Shown here one piece after another: positions 33,101 through 42,339 of a stretch of 64,000 bases of DNA. Source of the DNA: Gammaproteobacteria bacterium (lineage in GTDB: Bacteria; Pseudomonadota; Gammaproteobacteria; DSM-19610); assembly GCA_015494295.1 (NCBI GenBank), contig WGBO01000050.1:1-64000 (forward strand), written 5' to 3'. Below the pieces are notes generated by a model, which saw only the letters and a list, made by a program, of their open reading frames with translations, searched no databases and was not told the origin of the DNA. Both the position numbers and the translations under genes were made by a program. Each line of letters opens with the position of its first letter. The first letter of the stretch is position 1.

Positions 33101-34991
33101 GCGCACCGAGCAGGGTATCCAGGAGGACTTGCGCAAGGCGCTGGAAACCGCCGAACGCGAGCGCAACGCCCACCAGGAAACCATCACCGTGATCCAGCAG
33201 GAACTGGAGGAACTGCGCGAGGCCTGGCAGCAGGCCCGACAGGCCCAGGAGGCGGGCGCCGGGGCGCAGACCCGCGTAGAGGAACTGGAAGCGGTTCTGG
33301 CTTCCGCGCAGGGCGAGCGGGATGCCGCGCTGGCCTCCGTCGACTCGCTGCAACGTGAGCTGGACCAGTTGCGCGCGGAGTCGGAGGTTCGGCGCGGGCT
33401 GGATGACATGCTGGCCGGTGGCGCGGACGACGACGCGGAAAACGAGGCGTTGCAACAGGCCAAGCAGAATGTCGAAGTGGCGGTGCGCCTGCGTGCGCAG
33501 GCCGAGGCCGAGGCGGCGGCCCTGCGCGCGCAGGTCGAGGAACTGAAGGCGCAACTGGAACACGCCGCCTCGGATATTCCCATGCCGGTGATACAGGACA
33601 CTGCGATCCCCTCGCTCGACGAGGACCCGGCGCACGCGCCCGATCATGCGGAGGCCGTTGCCGCGGACAGCACGCCGGAGGCGGCCCTGCTGCCGGAGGA
33701 GCCGTCGGACGAGTCCGTGCCCGATGTCGTGCCGGCATCGCCACGCGCCGCCTCCGGCGGGTTGCTGAAAGGCCTCGCGGCGGGTTTGCTGGTCGGGGCG
33801 ATGGCTGCCGGCGGCGTGTACTTCTGGAAGACCGGCGGCCAGGCTGCCGATGCCCTGCCGGTGTCGGCGGGCGCCGCGCCGGTCGAGGCGTCAAAAGCCA
33901 CCGTGCCCAAGGCAGGCGCATCGAAGTCAGCCACGCCGAAGCCCGAGCCTGAAACGGCGCCCGGGAGCATCGCCCGGAAGCCCGAACCGCATACCGCGCC
34001 GGTGGAGGCGGCCGGGCCGAAATCCCCGGTGGCGCCGTCCAGACCCGAGAAGGCGGCCGCGTCCGGCGATGGGGCCGGCAACGGCAAAACGGTAACGGAC
34101 ACCGCCGTACCCGCCGCCGCACCCTTCATGCGAGGCATGCCGCAGCCGTCTGCCCGGCTGCCGGCCTCGCAAGCCGAGACAGCCCCGCGGCCGGCCGATG
34201 AGCCGGCGCCCGTTCCCGAACCTCGGGCGCCGGTTGCCGGGGAAACCATGGTAAAACAACCGGCCGGCCGTTTCCGCGACCGGCTGGCCAGCGGCGGCCG
34301 GGGTCCGGAGATGGTGCGCTTCAACGCGGACCGTTTCCTGATGGGCGCCAGCCGCGTGTCGCAACGCTTCGAGGAACGTCCGCAGCATGAAGTGAGTCTG
34401 GACGGTTTTGCCATGTCCGCCCATGAAGTCACCTTCGACCAGTACGATGCTTTTGCGCGCGCCACGGGCCGCAGTCTGCCCGATGACCGGGGCTGGGGTC
34501 GCGGCTCCCGGCCGGTGATCAACGTGAGCTGGGAGGACGCGCGCGCCTACGCCGGCTGGTTGTCGGCGCAGACCGGCGCCCGCTACCGCCTGCCGACGGA
34601 GGCGGAGTGGGAGTTCGTGGCGCGCTCCGGCACCGGTACACGCTACTGGTGGGGCGACAGCATCGGGCAGGGCAAGGCCAACTGCTTTGATTGTGGCAGC
34701 CCCGATGGTGGCCTCAGGTCGTCGCCGGTGGGCAGTTTCGCCGCCAGCCCCTGGGGCGTCCACGACATGGCCGGAAACGTGCGCGAGTGGGTGCGGGATT
34801 GTTATGTGCCCAACTACAAGCAGGCGCCGGTGGACGGAAGCGCCGTCGAGGTCGACGGCTGCCGCGCTCGCGTGGTGCGCGGTGGCGCCTATTCCACGCC
34901 GTCCAGCCAGTTGCGCAGCAGCAGTCGCGGCAGCATGGCTGCATCCAGCCGCGTGGACAATCTCGGCTTCCGCGTGGTGCGCGAAAACTGA
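30132..34991 (+). CDS. multidomain protein: two cNMP-binding-like domains, rhodanese, long coiled coil, TM, SUMF1/FGE-like domain
   Basis: ATG at 30132; second cNBD VNARAGDVIVRQGDDGDYFYIVKSGRMAV and GEGACFGEEAL; rhodanese WLDVRLPGEYANQCIPGSRNLPL and CCDTGRRS; coiled coil; TM GGLLKGLAAGLLVGAMAAGGVYFW; SUMF1 YRLPTEAEWEFVARSG, VHDMAGNVREWVRDCY, RVVRGGAY, NLGFRVV. Confidence 0.88.
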   Translation: MGAAKKLLDKKTLKDLVPLNALSAVHLEEISRKAIIETVRSGRYVFKLGDRDYQSVYLLEGKVELIDGNREVVGTVVGGSDAARHPLAHKQPRQIAARASGSVTVARIDSSLLDVLLTWDESSGYDVVEIGADDDGDWMTRMLQSQAFLQLPPSNIHQLLMRLQPVNARAGDVIVRQGDDGDYFYIVKSGRMAVSRKPSARSKDVLLAELGEGACFGEEALVSGSRRNATVTMLTDGSLMRLSKEDFDELLRTPLVHEVDYAQACKLVEEGAEWLDVRLPGEYANQCIPGSRNLPLSALREQAGSLDAGHRYIVCCDTGRRSASAAFILSQHGLDVYTLAKGLAEVPTEELSGDAVTPAEEDKLVRDAEILPFEQDGAAAAAVEAAEKELAAREQELQREIAVLREQLEASEAAGREHRDEADALRERVAGLEARLQDAETQRGALDAQLQEARQLAESAREAGKARDKALTQLQDDLERVREDYQQLGQRTSAVAGERDEANRKLEKALTELNDLKARLDSQQGEVSEQLRVLREQLEARGRELETETARRAELEPRLATAEEALASASTSLAAAEARETELLARIEALETQQAEVEQQAGEQAAQQQEAFDAERAVLEEQLRTLREELEGRQHEHREALRRTEQEKHEAVQALAREKQETLEQIEQLKREYSEALDRADSEKQQALERLEREKQDALDQAAQERQDVLEQLEQERQAHRQALEQARAESASSVEALEAGFREQREALEARIAELEQAVLEKDTLAEQLHAREQALTDARQQAGEALEQLDAQARELDALRQSLEEATGERDALQTSLDEKGEREQQLEQQLGDLEQQMQAREAEFESDLGSAREAMSRAQTELDNLKREQQRVLERLRKSEEALERERHDREDEVRRLHREMKEAAGGSAEGLAEELETLQKQLADAARLRDDLEIKLGERSAQYEEAQERAEQVARQLELARQSAREAEQQLLEATRAANEEMEIRLRTEQGIQEDLRKALETAERERNAHQETITVIQQELEELREAWQQARQAQEAGAGAQTRVEELEAVLASAQGERDAALASVDSLQRELDQLRAESEVRRGLDDMLAGGADDDAENEALQQAKQNVEVAVRLRAQAEAEAAALRAQVEELKAQLEHAASDIPMPVIQDTAIPSLDEDPAHAPDHAEAVAADSTPEAALLPEEPSDESVPDVVPASPRAASGGLLKGLAAGLLVGAMAAGGVYFWKTGGQAADALPVSAGAAPVEASKATVPKAGASKSATPKPEPETAPGSIARKPEPHTAPVEAAGPKSPVAPSRPEKAAASGDGAGNGKTVTDTAVPAAAPFMRGMPQPSARLPASQAETAPRPADEPAPVPEPRAPVAGETMVKQPAGRFRDRLASGGRGPEMVRFNADRFLMGASRVSQRFEERPQHEVSLDGFAMSAHEVTFDQYDAFARATGRSLPDDRGWGRGSRPVINVSWEDARAYAGWLSAQTGARYRLPTEAEWEFVARSGTGTRYWWGDSIGQGKANCFDCGSPDGGLRSSPVGSFAASPWGVHDMAGNVREWVRDCYVPNYKQAPVDGSAVEVDGCRARVVRGGAYSTPSSQLRSSSRGSMAASSRVDNLGFRVVREN

Positions 34992-35030
34992 GTTTGAGTT
35001 TGCGCGCCGGACTGCCTAAGCTGTCGTCAC

Positions 35031-35387
35031 ATGACGCGCTGGGTGAAAATCTGTGATCTTCCTGACATGCGGGACAGGGACTCCCGTGGCTTCAGCGTGA
35101 CGACTTCACAAGGGGTGGTGGACCTGTTCCTGGTGCAACGCGACGGGGCGATCCACGCCTACCTGAACCAGTGTCCGCATACCGGGGGGCCGCTCGACTG
35201 GGTGCCGGACCGTTTTCTCGATCTCGACAGGGTGTACATCCAGTGTGCGACGCATGATGCGCGCTTCCGTATCGAAGATGGTTTGTGTGTGGCGGGCCCC
35301 TGTTCGGGAGACCGGCTGAAGCCGGTCGAGATCCGGGTGGACGAGGGGCAGATCCTGATGCGCGACGCGCCGGAGACAGGCGGCTGA
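35031..35387 (+). CDS. Rieske-type [2Fe-2S] protein
   Basis: NQCPHTGGPLDW (CxH) and IQCATHDARFRIEDGLCVAGP (CxxH). Confidence 0.9.
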   Translation: MTRWVKICDLPDMRDRDSRGFSVTTSQGVVDLFLVQRDGAIHAYLNQCPHTGGPLDWVPDRFLDLDRVYIQCATHDARFRIEDGLCVAGPCSGDRLKPVEIRVDEGQILMRDAPETGG

Positions 35388-35403
35388 GGCCGCCGGACCC
35401 GGG

Positions 35404-35610
35404 TCAGTCTTCCAGTGTGCTCAGCAGGGTTTCGAGAGCCGCCGCAGGCAGGTGGTGGCGGTTGTCGGCCGGGCGGGCTTCAAGCGGCACGGTTTGCAGT
35501 GCCGGCTGCGGGTGGTACACGTCCTGTCGGCCGGGTTCCGCAACGGGTTCGTTCCGGCGCGCCGGCTGTTCTTCAAACGTTCCGCTTGCCATGTCCATGA
35601 TGTACGCCAT
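35404..35610 (-). CDS. small hypothetical protein
   Basis: 68 aa; MAYIMDMASGTFEEQPARRNE preceded by GGGAGG. Confidence 0.5.
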   Translation of the reverse strand: MAYIMDMASGTFEEQPARRNEPVAEPGRQDVYHPQPALQTVPLEARPADNRHHLPAAALETLLSTLED

Positions 35611-35734
35611 GGTACACCTCCCGTGGTGATGGTGGCTGTGATACAGCCTTCATGAATGCTATCGGCGTCGCGGTACAAACATTAACCCCGCTTTTTTCGT
35701 CCGCCGGGCCAGTGGCTTAGGTCCGGCGCACAGC

Positions 35735-35760
35735 AAAAAGCGCCCGGTGGGGCGCTTTTT
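35735..35760 (-). terminator. Rho-independent terminator
   Basis: AAAAAGCGCC hairpin GGCGCTTTTT downstream of the 35780 gene. Confidence 0.8.
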
Positions 35761-35779
35761 GAGAGGGTTGTGGCATCGA

Positions 35780-36292
35780 TCAGGGGAAGGCCGGAATGGT
35801 GGGCTCCACGCCGTGCATGTCTGCCTCCGGGTGGTGGCGCTTGATCATGCGGGTGATGGTCTCGACCTTGTCCTTGGGGACATCCACCATCATCAGGATC
35901 TGCCCCTCGGCCACGGCCTTTTCAAAGGCCTTGAGCTGGCTGTTGGGAATATCCATGCCAATCATGCCGGATACCCATGCGCCGATCACGGCGCCTGCGA
36001 GCGCCAGCACCAGGACGGTCCAGCCGCCGACCGGTATGCCTTCGGGCGCCAGGCCCGTCAGCACAAGGCCTGCCAGAATGCCCGTGGCGCCGCCCACCGC
36101 GAGGCCGGTTTCGACGCCGTGCACGAAATCGCTGCGCTGGAACAGGCCCGCGCGCGGCAGGTCACCGAGGCGAGTGTCGTCGTTGGCCAAGACATGGATA
36201 TGCTGGGCGTCGATCCGTTCCAGCAGCAGTTCGTCCACCACCTGGCGGGCACGCGCTACACTGGGCAACAGGAAATAGAGTCTGCGTCTCAT
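35780..36292 (-). CDS. DUF1269-like membrane protein
   Basis: 170 aa; Gly-rich TM hairpin GLAVGGATGILAGLVLTGLAPEGIPVGGWTVLVLALAGAVIGAWVSGMIG. Confidence 0.65.
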   Translation of the reverse strand: MRRRLYFLLPSVARARQVVDELLLERIDAQHIHVLANDDTRLGDLPRAGLFQRSDFVHGVETGLAVGGATGILAGLVLTGLAPEGIPVGGWTVLVLALAGAVIGAWVSGMIGMDIPNSQLKAFEKAVAEGQILMMVDVPKDKVETITRMIKRHHPEADMHGVEPTIPAFP

Positions 36293-36379
36293 ACCAGTAC
36301 CTCCTTACCCGTCATGGGGTTATTGTCGGGTTATACGGTTGGACCCCCTGAAACCAGTATAGTTGTCTTTGCCGCGTTG

Positions 36380-36679
36380 TCAGATGAAGTTGCGATCCAT
36401 GCGGTCGAGTTGCATCATCCAGTCCTCGGTTTCCAGCCACAGTTCCGTGTTGCCGGCGTCTTCCGGGGAGACGTCCATGGAACCGCTCCAGTCCTCCGGT
36501 GGTTCGACCGGTTCGGGTCGCATCGATTCCCAGGTTTCGCGGTCCAGTTCCTCGATGGTGCCATCGTAGTACTGGAGTTCCAGCGTTTCGTCGTTGTCGT
36601 CCCTGGCGACCACTTCGAACGCATCGCCAAGCGGTGATTTGTACCAATTGCCGATTCTCGGTGAAGGCTCGGGTGTCAT
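36380..36679 (-). CDS. small acidic conserved-type protein (DUF6763-like)
   Basis: 99 aa; RIGNWYKSPLGDAFEVVARDDNDETLELQYYDGTIEELDRETW. Confidence 0.65.
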   Translation of the reverse strand: MTPEPSPRIGNWYKSPLGDAFEVVARDDNDETLELQYYDGTIEELDRETWESMRPEPVEPPEDWSGSMDVSPEDAGNTELWLETEDWMMQLDRMDRNFI

Positions 36680-36872
36680 AACGGTTTACCTCCTCGATCA
36701 AACTGCTGATACTTGGCGCCACGGAGTCGCGGGCGATGAGGTGCGGCGGGGCGTGTTTCGGTGATGGAAGCGGGTCGTGCCGCGTCGCGGTTTCCGCAGC
36801 CCTGTCTTGCTTTATAGGCGCATAAAATCAGGTTTGCAACGAAAGAAAATTGACGCTTTCCGAGGGTACGAA

Positions 36873-37271
36873 ATGAGTTTGAAAATTGTTGTGGTCGATG
36901 CCGGAAGACTTCCCCGGGACGTCGAATTTCCGCCGCTGGATATCCCCAAATACGGTTGGGAAGAATACCCTGGCCTGGATGCGGAAGGCATGGCGGAGCG
37001 CTGTTGGCGGGCCGATGTGGTCGTTTCGTTCGGCGAGGCTATCTCCGGGGATTTGCTGAAAAAAATGCACCGGCTCGGACTGTTGATCACGGTTGGCGAG
37101 GCTTGTGGGCGGCTCGACCAGGCGGCCGCGGTGGCGCAGGGCGTCGAGCTTCTGGCGTTTCCGGACAGCGATTGTACGGACCCGGACGACGCACAGGATG
37201 TCTGCAACCGGATCGTGGCCGCGATCGAGCACTACGTGTCTGGCGGCGAGGCGGACAGGGAGCAGGCATGA
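36873..37271 (+). CDS. standalone protein resembling the N-terminal lobe of D-2-hydroxyacid dehydrogenases
   Basis: MSLKIVVVDAGRLPRDVEFPPL...ADVVVSFGEAISGDLLKKMHRLGLLITVGEACGRLDQAAAVAQGVELLAFPD; no Rossmann domain follows. Confidence 0.6.
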   Translation: MSLKIVVVDAGRLPRDVEFPPLDIPKYGWEEYPGLDAEGMAERCWRADVVVSFGEAISGDLLKKMHRLGLLITVGEACGRLDQAAAVAQGVELLAFPDSDCTDPDDAQDVCNRIVAAIEHYVSGGEADREQA

Positions 37272-38065
37272 GTTGGTGGGGCAAACTGCTGGGCGGCGCG
37301 TTCGGTTTCATGCTGGGCGGGCCGCTGGGCGCGCTGATCGGCGCCGCCTTCGGCCACAACTTCGACAAGGGCCTGGGCAGTATCGGCGACGACTTCGCGC
37401 CCGGCGCCCAGGAGCGCGTGCAGACGGCGTTCTTTACCACCGTGTTCTCGGTGATGGGCCATCTCGCCAAGGCCGATGGCCGGGTTTCGCAGCACGAAAT
37501 CCAGATGGCGCGCGAGATCATGCAACAGTTCAATCTCGACGCCGAGCGCCGCAAGGTTGCCATCGAACTGTTCAACCAGGGCAAGCGGCCCGACTTTCCG
37601 CTTGACGAGGTGCTGGCGCAGTTCCGCCAGGAATGTCACCGGCGCCGCAACCTGATGCAGATGTTCGTCGAGATCCTGATGCACGCCGCCTACGCAGACG
37701 GCGAACTGCACGCCGGCGAACGCCAGGTGCTGGAACGGGTGCGCGAGGCGCTGGGCTTTTCGCCGGAGGTGTTCCGGCATATCGAGGCGATGGTGCGCAA
37801 TGCGCGGCACTTCGCCGGTGGCGGCGCGCCGGATGCGTCGCCGCGCGACGTGTTGCGGGAGGCCTACGAAATTCTCGGTGTCGACGCATCCGCCAGCGAC
37901 GCCGAGGTGAAGAAGGCCTACCGCCGGCTGATGAACCAGCATCACCCCGACAAGCTGGTATCGAAAGGCCTGCCCGAGGAGATGATCAGGCTGGCGACGG
38001 AAAAGAGCCAGGAAATCCGCAAGGCCTACGACACCGTGCGCAAGGCGCGCGCCGCCAGTCGCTGA
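37268..38065 (+). CDS. djlA: DjlA-like J-domain co-chaperone with TerB-like domain
   Basis: MSWWGKLLGGAFGFMLGGPLGALIGAAFGH; C-terminal J-domain with HHPDK. Confidence 0.92.
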   Translation: MSWWGKLLGGAFGFMLGGPLGALIGAAFGHNFDKGLGSIGDDFAPGAQERVQTAFFTTVFSVMGHLAKADGRVSQHEIQMAREIMQQFNLDAERRKVAIELFNQGKRPDFPLDEVLAQFRQECHRRRNLMQMFVEILMHAAYADGELHAGERQVLERVREALGFSPEVFRHIEAMVRNARHFAGGGAPDASPRDVLREAYEILGVDASASDAEVKKAYRRLMNQHHPDKLVSKGLPEEMIRLATEKSQEIRKAYDTVRKARAASR

Positions 38066-38089
38066 AAGTCGCGCCCGCTGTTCGCGGGG

Positions 38090-38554
38090 TCAGGCGAAGC
38101 GCCCGCCGGCGGCGACCGCGATCACCAGGACGCCCAGCAGCAGGTTGATGCCGACGATGCGGCGGATGCGGTTGAGTTGTTTGCCGGCTTCCGGCCACTG
38201 TTCGGTGATCACCGCTTCCTTCAGACGCCGGAAAGGCGCGAAATACAGGTGCAGGTAGAGCAGGATCATCAGCCAGCCGAGGCCCTGCATGATATGGATG
38301 TGCAGGCCGACCGCGTTCATGCCCCCGAACAGCCGGAACACCAGCCAGTAGCCGCTCAGCGGCAGCAGGGTGATGCACACCCATACCCAGGGAAAGAAGC
38401 GTTTGAACACGCCTGCCCACAATTTCAGGCGCCGGGGGGGCTCGAACTGTTGCACGGCCACCGGGCGCAGGATCTGGTGCGCGAAGAACATGCCGCCCAC
38501 CCAGAGGACGGCTGACAGGATATGCAGGACAATGGCGACGCTGTGTGGACTCAT
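38090..38554 (-). CDS. CopD-family integral membrane protein
   Basis: 154 aa; IVLHILSAVLWVGGMFFAHQILRP, four predicted TM segments. Confidence 0.8.
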   Translation of the reverse strand: MSPHSVAIVLHILSAVLWVGGMFFAHQILRPVAVQQFEPPRRLKLWAGVFKRFFPWVWVCITLLPLSGYWLVFRLFGGMNAVGLHIHIMQGLGWLMILLYLHLYFAPFRRLKEAVITEQWPEAGKQLNRIRRIVGINLLLGVLVIAVAAGGRFA

Positions 38555-38763
38555 GAGAATGTCGGCTCGGTTGGCGTGGATCGGGTGCCGGCGGAAAAGA
38601 TCAGCCGGTCCAGCAGCTTAAGCGAGTGTGGCATGACAGTATCCCCCTGGCTGGTGTGGATTGGGGCGCAAATCGCGCGCCCGGGCTGAAATCATGGCGC
38701 GCTTCCGGTAAAGTGCGCGGTCTTGATTTCACAGCAGTTTACACAGTTAACGAGGCCCGGATT

Positions 38764-39456
38764 ATGCCAGATTACAAGATCGCACCGTCTATTTTGTCAG
38801 CCGACTTCGCCCGGCTGGGCGAGGAAGTCGATAACGTCCTCAAGTCCGGGGCCGATATCGTGCACTTTGACGTGATGGACAACCACTATGTGCCCAACCT
38901 CACCATCGGTCCGCTGGTGTGCGACGCGTTGCGCAAGCACGGTGTCACCGCCGAGATCGACGTGCACCTGATGGTGAAGCCGGTGGACCGCATCATCCCC
39001 GACTTTGCCAGGGCCGGCGCCAGTTACATTACCTTCCACCCCGAAGCCAGCGAGCATATCGACCGCACGCTGCAGCTCATCAAAAACGAAGGCTGCAAGT
39101 CGGGCCTGGTATTCAACCCGGCCACGCCGCTGGATTACCTGACCTATGTACTGGACAAGGTCGACATGGTGCTGCTGATGTCGGTCAACCCGGGCTTCGG
39201 CGGTCAAAGCTTCATTCCCGCCACCCTCGACAAGTTGCGCGAGGCGCGCAAGATTATCGACGCTTCGGGACGTGACATTCGCCTGGAGATCGACGGTGGC
39301 GTGAAGGTCGACAACATCCGCGAGATTGCCGAGGCCGGCGCAGATACCTTCGTGGCCGGTTCCGCCGTGTTCGGCGCCGCCAATGCCGACGATCCCAACA
39401 CCTACGATTCCGTGATCAAGGCCTTCCGCGAGGAATTGGCGAAAGCGGCCAAGTAA
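38764..39456 (+). CDS. rpe: ribulose-phosphate 3-epimerase
   Basis: [48 protein letters not shown]. Confidence 0.97.
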   Translation: MPDYKIAPSILSADFARLGEEVDNVLKSGADIVHFDVMDNHYVPNLTIGPLVCDALRKHGVTAEIDVHLMVKPVDRIIPDFARAGASYITFHPEASEHIDRTLQLIKNEGCKSGLVFNPATPLDYLTYVLDKVDMVLLMSVNPGFGGQSFIPATLDKLREARKIIDASGRDIRLEIDGGVKVDNIREIAEAGADTFVAGSAVFGAANADDPNTYDSVIKAFREELAKAAK

Positions 39457-39471
39457 GGCTCTGGCGCAGAC

Positions 39472-40152
39472 ATGGGACTGAAAAAACCTGACATGATTCT
39501 CATCGACGTGGACGGCACGCTGGTCGACAGCGTGCCGGACCTGGCCTATTGTGTCGACGAGATGATGAAACAGCTTGGCCGCGAGCCCTGGGGCGAGACC
39601 CGGGTGCGTGACTGGGTCGGCAACGGTGTGGAGCGCCTGGTGCGCCGCGCCCTCATCGGTCAGCTCGACGGCGAGCCGGACGAGGCCGAGTTCGAGAAGG
39701 CCTACCCGATCTTCCTCGACCTGTACGCGGACAACACCTCGAAGCGCTCGTTGCTGTACCCGGGCGTGAAGGAAGGCCTGGACTTCCTGCGCGCCTCCGG
39801 CTACCCGCTGGGCTGCGTGACCAACAAGGCGGCGCAGTTCACCATTCCGCTGCTCAAGGATCTCGGGATTTACGACTATTTCGGCATTGTGGTCAGCGGT
39901 GATACTCTGGAACACAAGAAACCGCACCCGGGCCCGTTGCTGCATGCGGCGGAATTCTTTAAGGTTAGTCCCGAGCGCTCGCTGATGGTCGGTGACTCGA
40001 TCAGCGACGTAAAGGCCGCGCGCGCGGCGGGCTTCCAGATTGCCTGCCTGCCGTACGGCTACAATCACGGCGTCGACATCCGCACCGCGGAGCCCGACGT
40101 GGTGATCGAGACCCTGGCCCATCTGAAAGGCGAACTCGAACAGGCGGCATGA
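39472..40152 (+). CDS. gph: phosphoglycolate phosphatase
   Basis: HAD motif DVDGTLVDSVPDLAY, GDTLEHKKPHPGPLLHA, MVGDSISDVKAARAAGF. Confidence 0.93.
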   Translation: MGLKKPDMILIDVDGTLVDSVPDLAYCVDEMMKQLGREPWGETRVRDWVGNGVERLVRRALIGQLDGEPDEAEFEKAYPIFLDLYADNTSKRSLLYPGVKEGLDFLRASGYPLGCVTNKAAQFTIPLLKDLGIYDYFGIVVSGDTLEHKKPHPGPLLHAAEFFKVSPERSLMVGDSISDVKAARAAGFQIACLPYGYNHGVDIRTAEPDVVIETLAHLKGELEQAA

Positions 40153-40205
40153 TGATCACCGTGGAGACACACAGGTACCGCAGAAAGGAGCGATGGTGGC
40201 GTTGA
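40149..40205 (+). CDS. candidate trp leader peptide
   Basis: MMITVETHRYRRKERWWR-stop, 18 aa with tandem TGG TGG codons, ATGA overlap with gph stop, 54 bp before trpE ATG. Confidence 0.5.
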   Translation: MMITVETHRYRRKERWWR

Positions 40206-40258
40206 ACCACTGTCGATAACTGCTTTCGTGTACCCAAAATGTCTCAACGGTGAGGACC

Positions 40259-41758
40259 ATGACTCCTGAACAATTCGAACAACTGGCCAGCGAGGGATAC
40301 AACCGTATCCCGGTGACCCGTGAGGTGCTGGCCGACCTCGACACCCCCTTAAGCACCTACCTGAAGCTCGCCAGCGGGCCGTATTCCTACCTGTTCGAGT
40401 CCGTGCAGGGCGGCGAAAAGTGGGGGCGCTATTCCATCATCGGCCTGCCCTGCCGCACCGTGCTGCGCGTGTACGGGCAGCGCATCGAGGTGCGCACCGA
40501 CGGTGAACTGGTGGAAACCGCGGAAAGCGACGACCCCCTGCGGTGGGTCGAGGATTTCCAGGCGCGCTTTCGTGCCCCTGACCTCGACGGTCTGCCGCGT
40601 TTCGGTGGTGGCCTGGTCGGTTACTTTGGCTACGACACGGTGCGCTATATCGAACCGCGTCTCAGGGATGGAGTGAACGAGGACACGCTGCATACGCCGG
40701 ACATTCTGTTGATGGTGTCCGACGAGGTGGTGGTGTTCGATAACCTCGCCGGCAAACTGATGATGGTGGTGCACGTCGACGCCGGCCGCGAGCAGGCCTG
40801 GGACTACGGCCAGCAACGCCTCGACGCGCTGATGGAGCGCCTGTGCCAGCCGGTGGCCATACCGGGCGCGCTGGAACATCCGCGCGAGGTGTCGGAAGAC
40901 GATTTCGAGTCGGGCTTCACCCGCGAAGGTTTCGAGGCGGCGGTGCGCCGGGTCAAGGAATACATCGTCGAGGGCGACGCCATGCAGGTGGTGCTGTCGC
41001 AACGCCTGTCGATCCCGTTCCACGCGCCGCCGCTGGACCTGTACCGCGCGCTGCGCGGCCTCAACCCGTCGCCGTACATGTTCTTCCTCGATCTCGACGA
41101 TTTCCATATTGTCGGTTCCTCGCCGGAGATACTGGTACGCCTGGAAGACGACGTGGTCACGGTACGCCCGATCGCCGGCACCCGGCCGCGCGGCGCCACC
41201 GAGGCCGAGGATCGGGCGCTGGAAGAAGACCTGCTGGCCGATCCCAAGGAACTGGCTGAACACCTGATGCTGATCGACCTGGGCCGCAACGACGCCGGGC
41301 GCGTCAGCCGGATCGGCAGCGTGGAACTCACCGACAAGATGATTATCGAGCGTTACTCGCACGTTATGCACATCGTTTCCAACGTCATCGGGCGCATTCG
41401 TCCCGGCCTCTCCGCCATCGACGTCCTGCGCGCCACCTTCCCGGCCGGCACGGTGAGCGGCGCGCCCAAGATCCGCGCCATGGAGATCATCGACGAACTG
41501 GAGCCGGTCAAGCGCGGCGTGTACGCCGGCGCGGTGGGCTACCTGTCCTGGTCCGGCAACATGGACACCGCCATCGCCATCCGCACCGCCGTGATCAAGG
41601 ACGAGGTGCTGCACATCCAGGCCGGCGCCGGTATCGTCGCCGACTCGGTGCCCGCCAATGAGTGGGCCGAAACCATGAACAAGGGGCGGGCGATCTTCCG
41701 CGCGGTGGCGCTGGCGCAGGCCGGGCTGGACGGAAATCACTGCAAGGGGGAGAGCTGA
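40259..41758 (+). CDS. trpE: anthranilate synthase component I
   Basis: [78 protein letters not shown]. Confidence 0.96.
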   Translation: MTPEQFEQLASEGYNRIPVTREVLADLDTPLSTYLKLASGPYSYLFESVQGGEKWGRYSIIGLPCRTVLRVYGQRIEVRTDGELVETAESDDPLRWVEDFQARFRAPDLDGLPRFGGGLVGYFGYDTVRYIEPRLRDGVNEDTLHTPDILLMVSDEVVVFDNLAGKLMMVVHVDAGREQAWDYGQQRLDALMERLCQPVAIPGALEHPREVSEDDFESGFTREGFEAAVRRVKEYIVEGDAMQVVLSQRLSIPFHAPPLDLYRALRGLNPSPYMFFLDLDDFHIVGSSPEILVRLEDDVVTVRPIAGTRPRGATEAEDRALEEDLLADPKELAEHLMLIDLGRNDAGRVSRIGSVELTDKMIIERYSHVMHIVSNVIGRIRPGLSAIDVLRATFPAGTVSGAPKIRAMEIIDELEPVKRGVYAGAVGYLSWSGNMDTAIAIRTAVIKDEVLHIQAGAGIVADSVPANEWAETMNKGRAIFRAVALAQAGLDGNHCKGES

Positions 41759-42336
41759 TGCTGTTGATGATCGACAACTACGACTCCTTCACCTACAACC
41801 TGGTGCAGTACTTCGGCGAGCTGGGCGCGGACGTGCGCGTGTACCGCAACGACCAGATCAGTGTCGCCGGGATCGAAAAGCTGGCGCCGGAGAAAATCGT
41901 CATTTCGCCGGGGCCGTGTACGCCCAACGAGGCGGGCGTGTCGGTGGAGGCCATCAAGACCTTCGCCGGGCGGGTGCCGATCCTGGGCGTGTGCCTGGGG
42001 CACCAGAGTATCGGTCAGGCCTTCGGCGGCCGCATCGTGCACGCCGGCGAGATCATGCACGGCAAGACCTCGATGATTCATCACCGCGACCAGGGCGTGT
42101 TCCGGGGGCTGTCCAATCCGCTGGAGGCCACCCGTTACCATTCGCTGGTGATCGACAAGGGCAGCCTGCCGGACTGCCTGGAGGTGACCGCCTGGACCGG
42201 CGACGCCGACGGCAACATCGACGAGATCATGGGTGTGCGCCACCGTGAACTGCCGGTCGAGGGCGTGCAGTTCCACCCCGAGTCGATTCTTACCGAACAT
42301 GGCCACGACATGCTGAAGAACTTTCTGGAGAGCTGA
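41758..42336 (+). CDS. trpG: anthranilate synthase component II (glutamine amidotransferase)
   Basis: ATGA overlap with trp[51 protein letters not shown]. Confidence 0.95.
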   Translation: MLLMIDNYDSFTYNLVQYFGELGADVRVYRNDQISVAGIEKLAPEKIVISPGPCTPNEAGVSVEAIKTFAGRVPILGVCLGHQSIGQAFGGRIVHAGEIMHGKTSMIHHRDQGVFRGLSNPLEATRYHSLVIDKGSLPDCLEVTAWTGDADGNIDEIMGVRHRELPVEGVQFHPESILTEHGHDMLKNFLES

Positions 42337-42339
42337 ACC

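Noticed and set aside
40001-40356. Minus-strand ORFs around the gph-trpE junction
   Set aside because: Overlap gph/trpE antisense, no motifs
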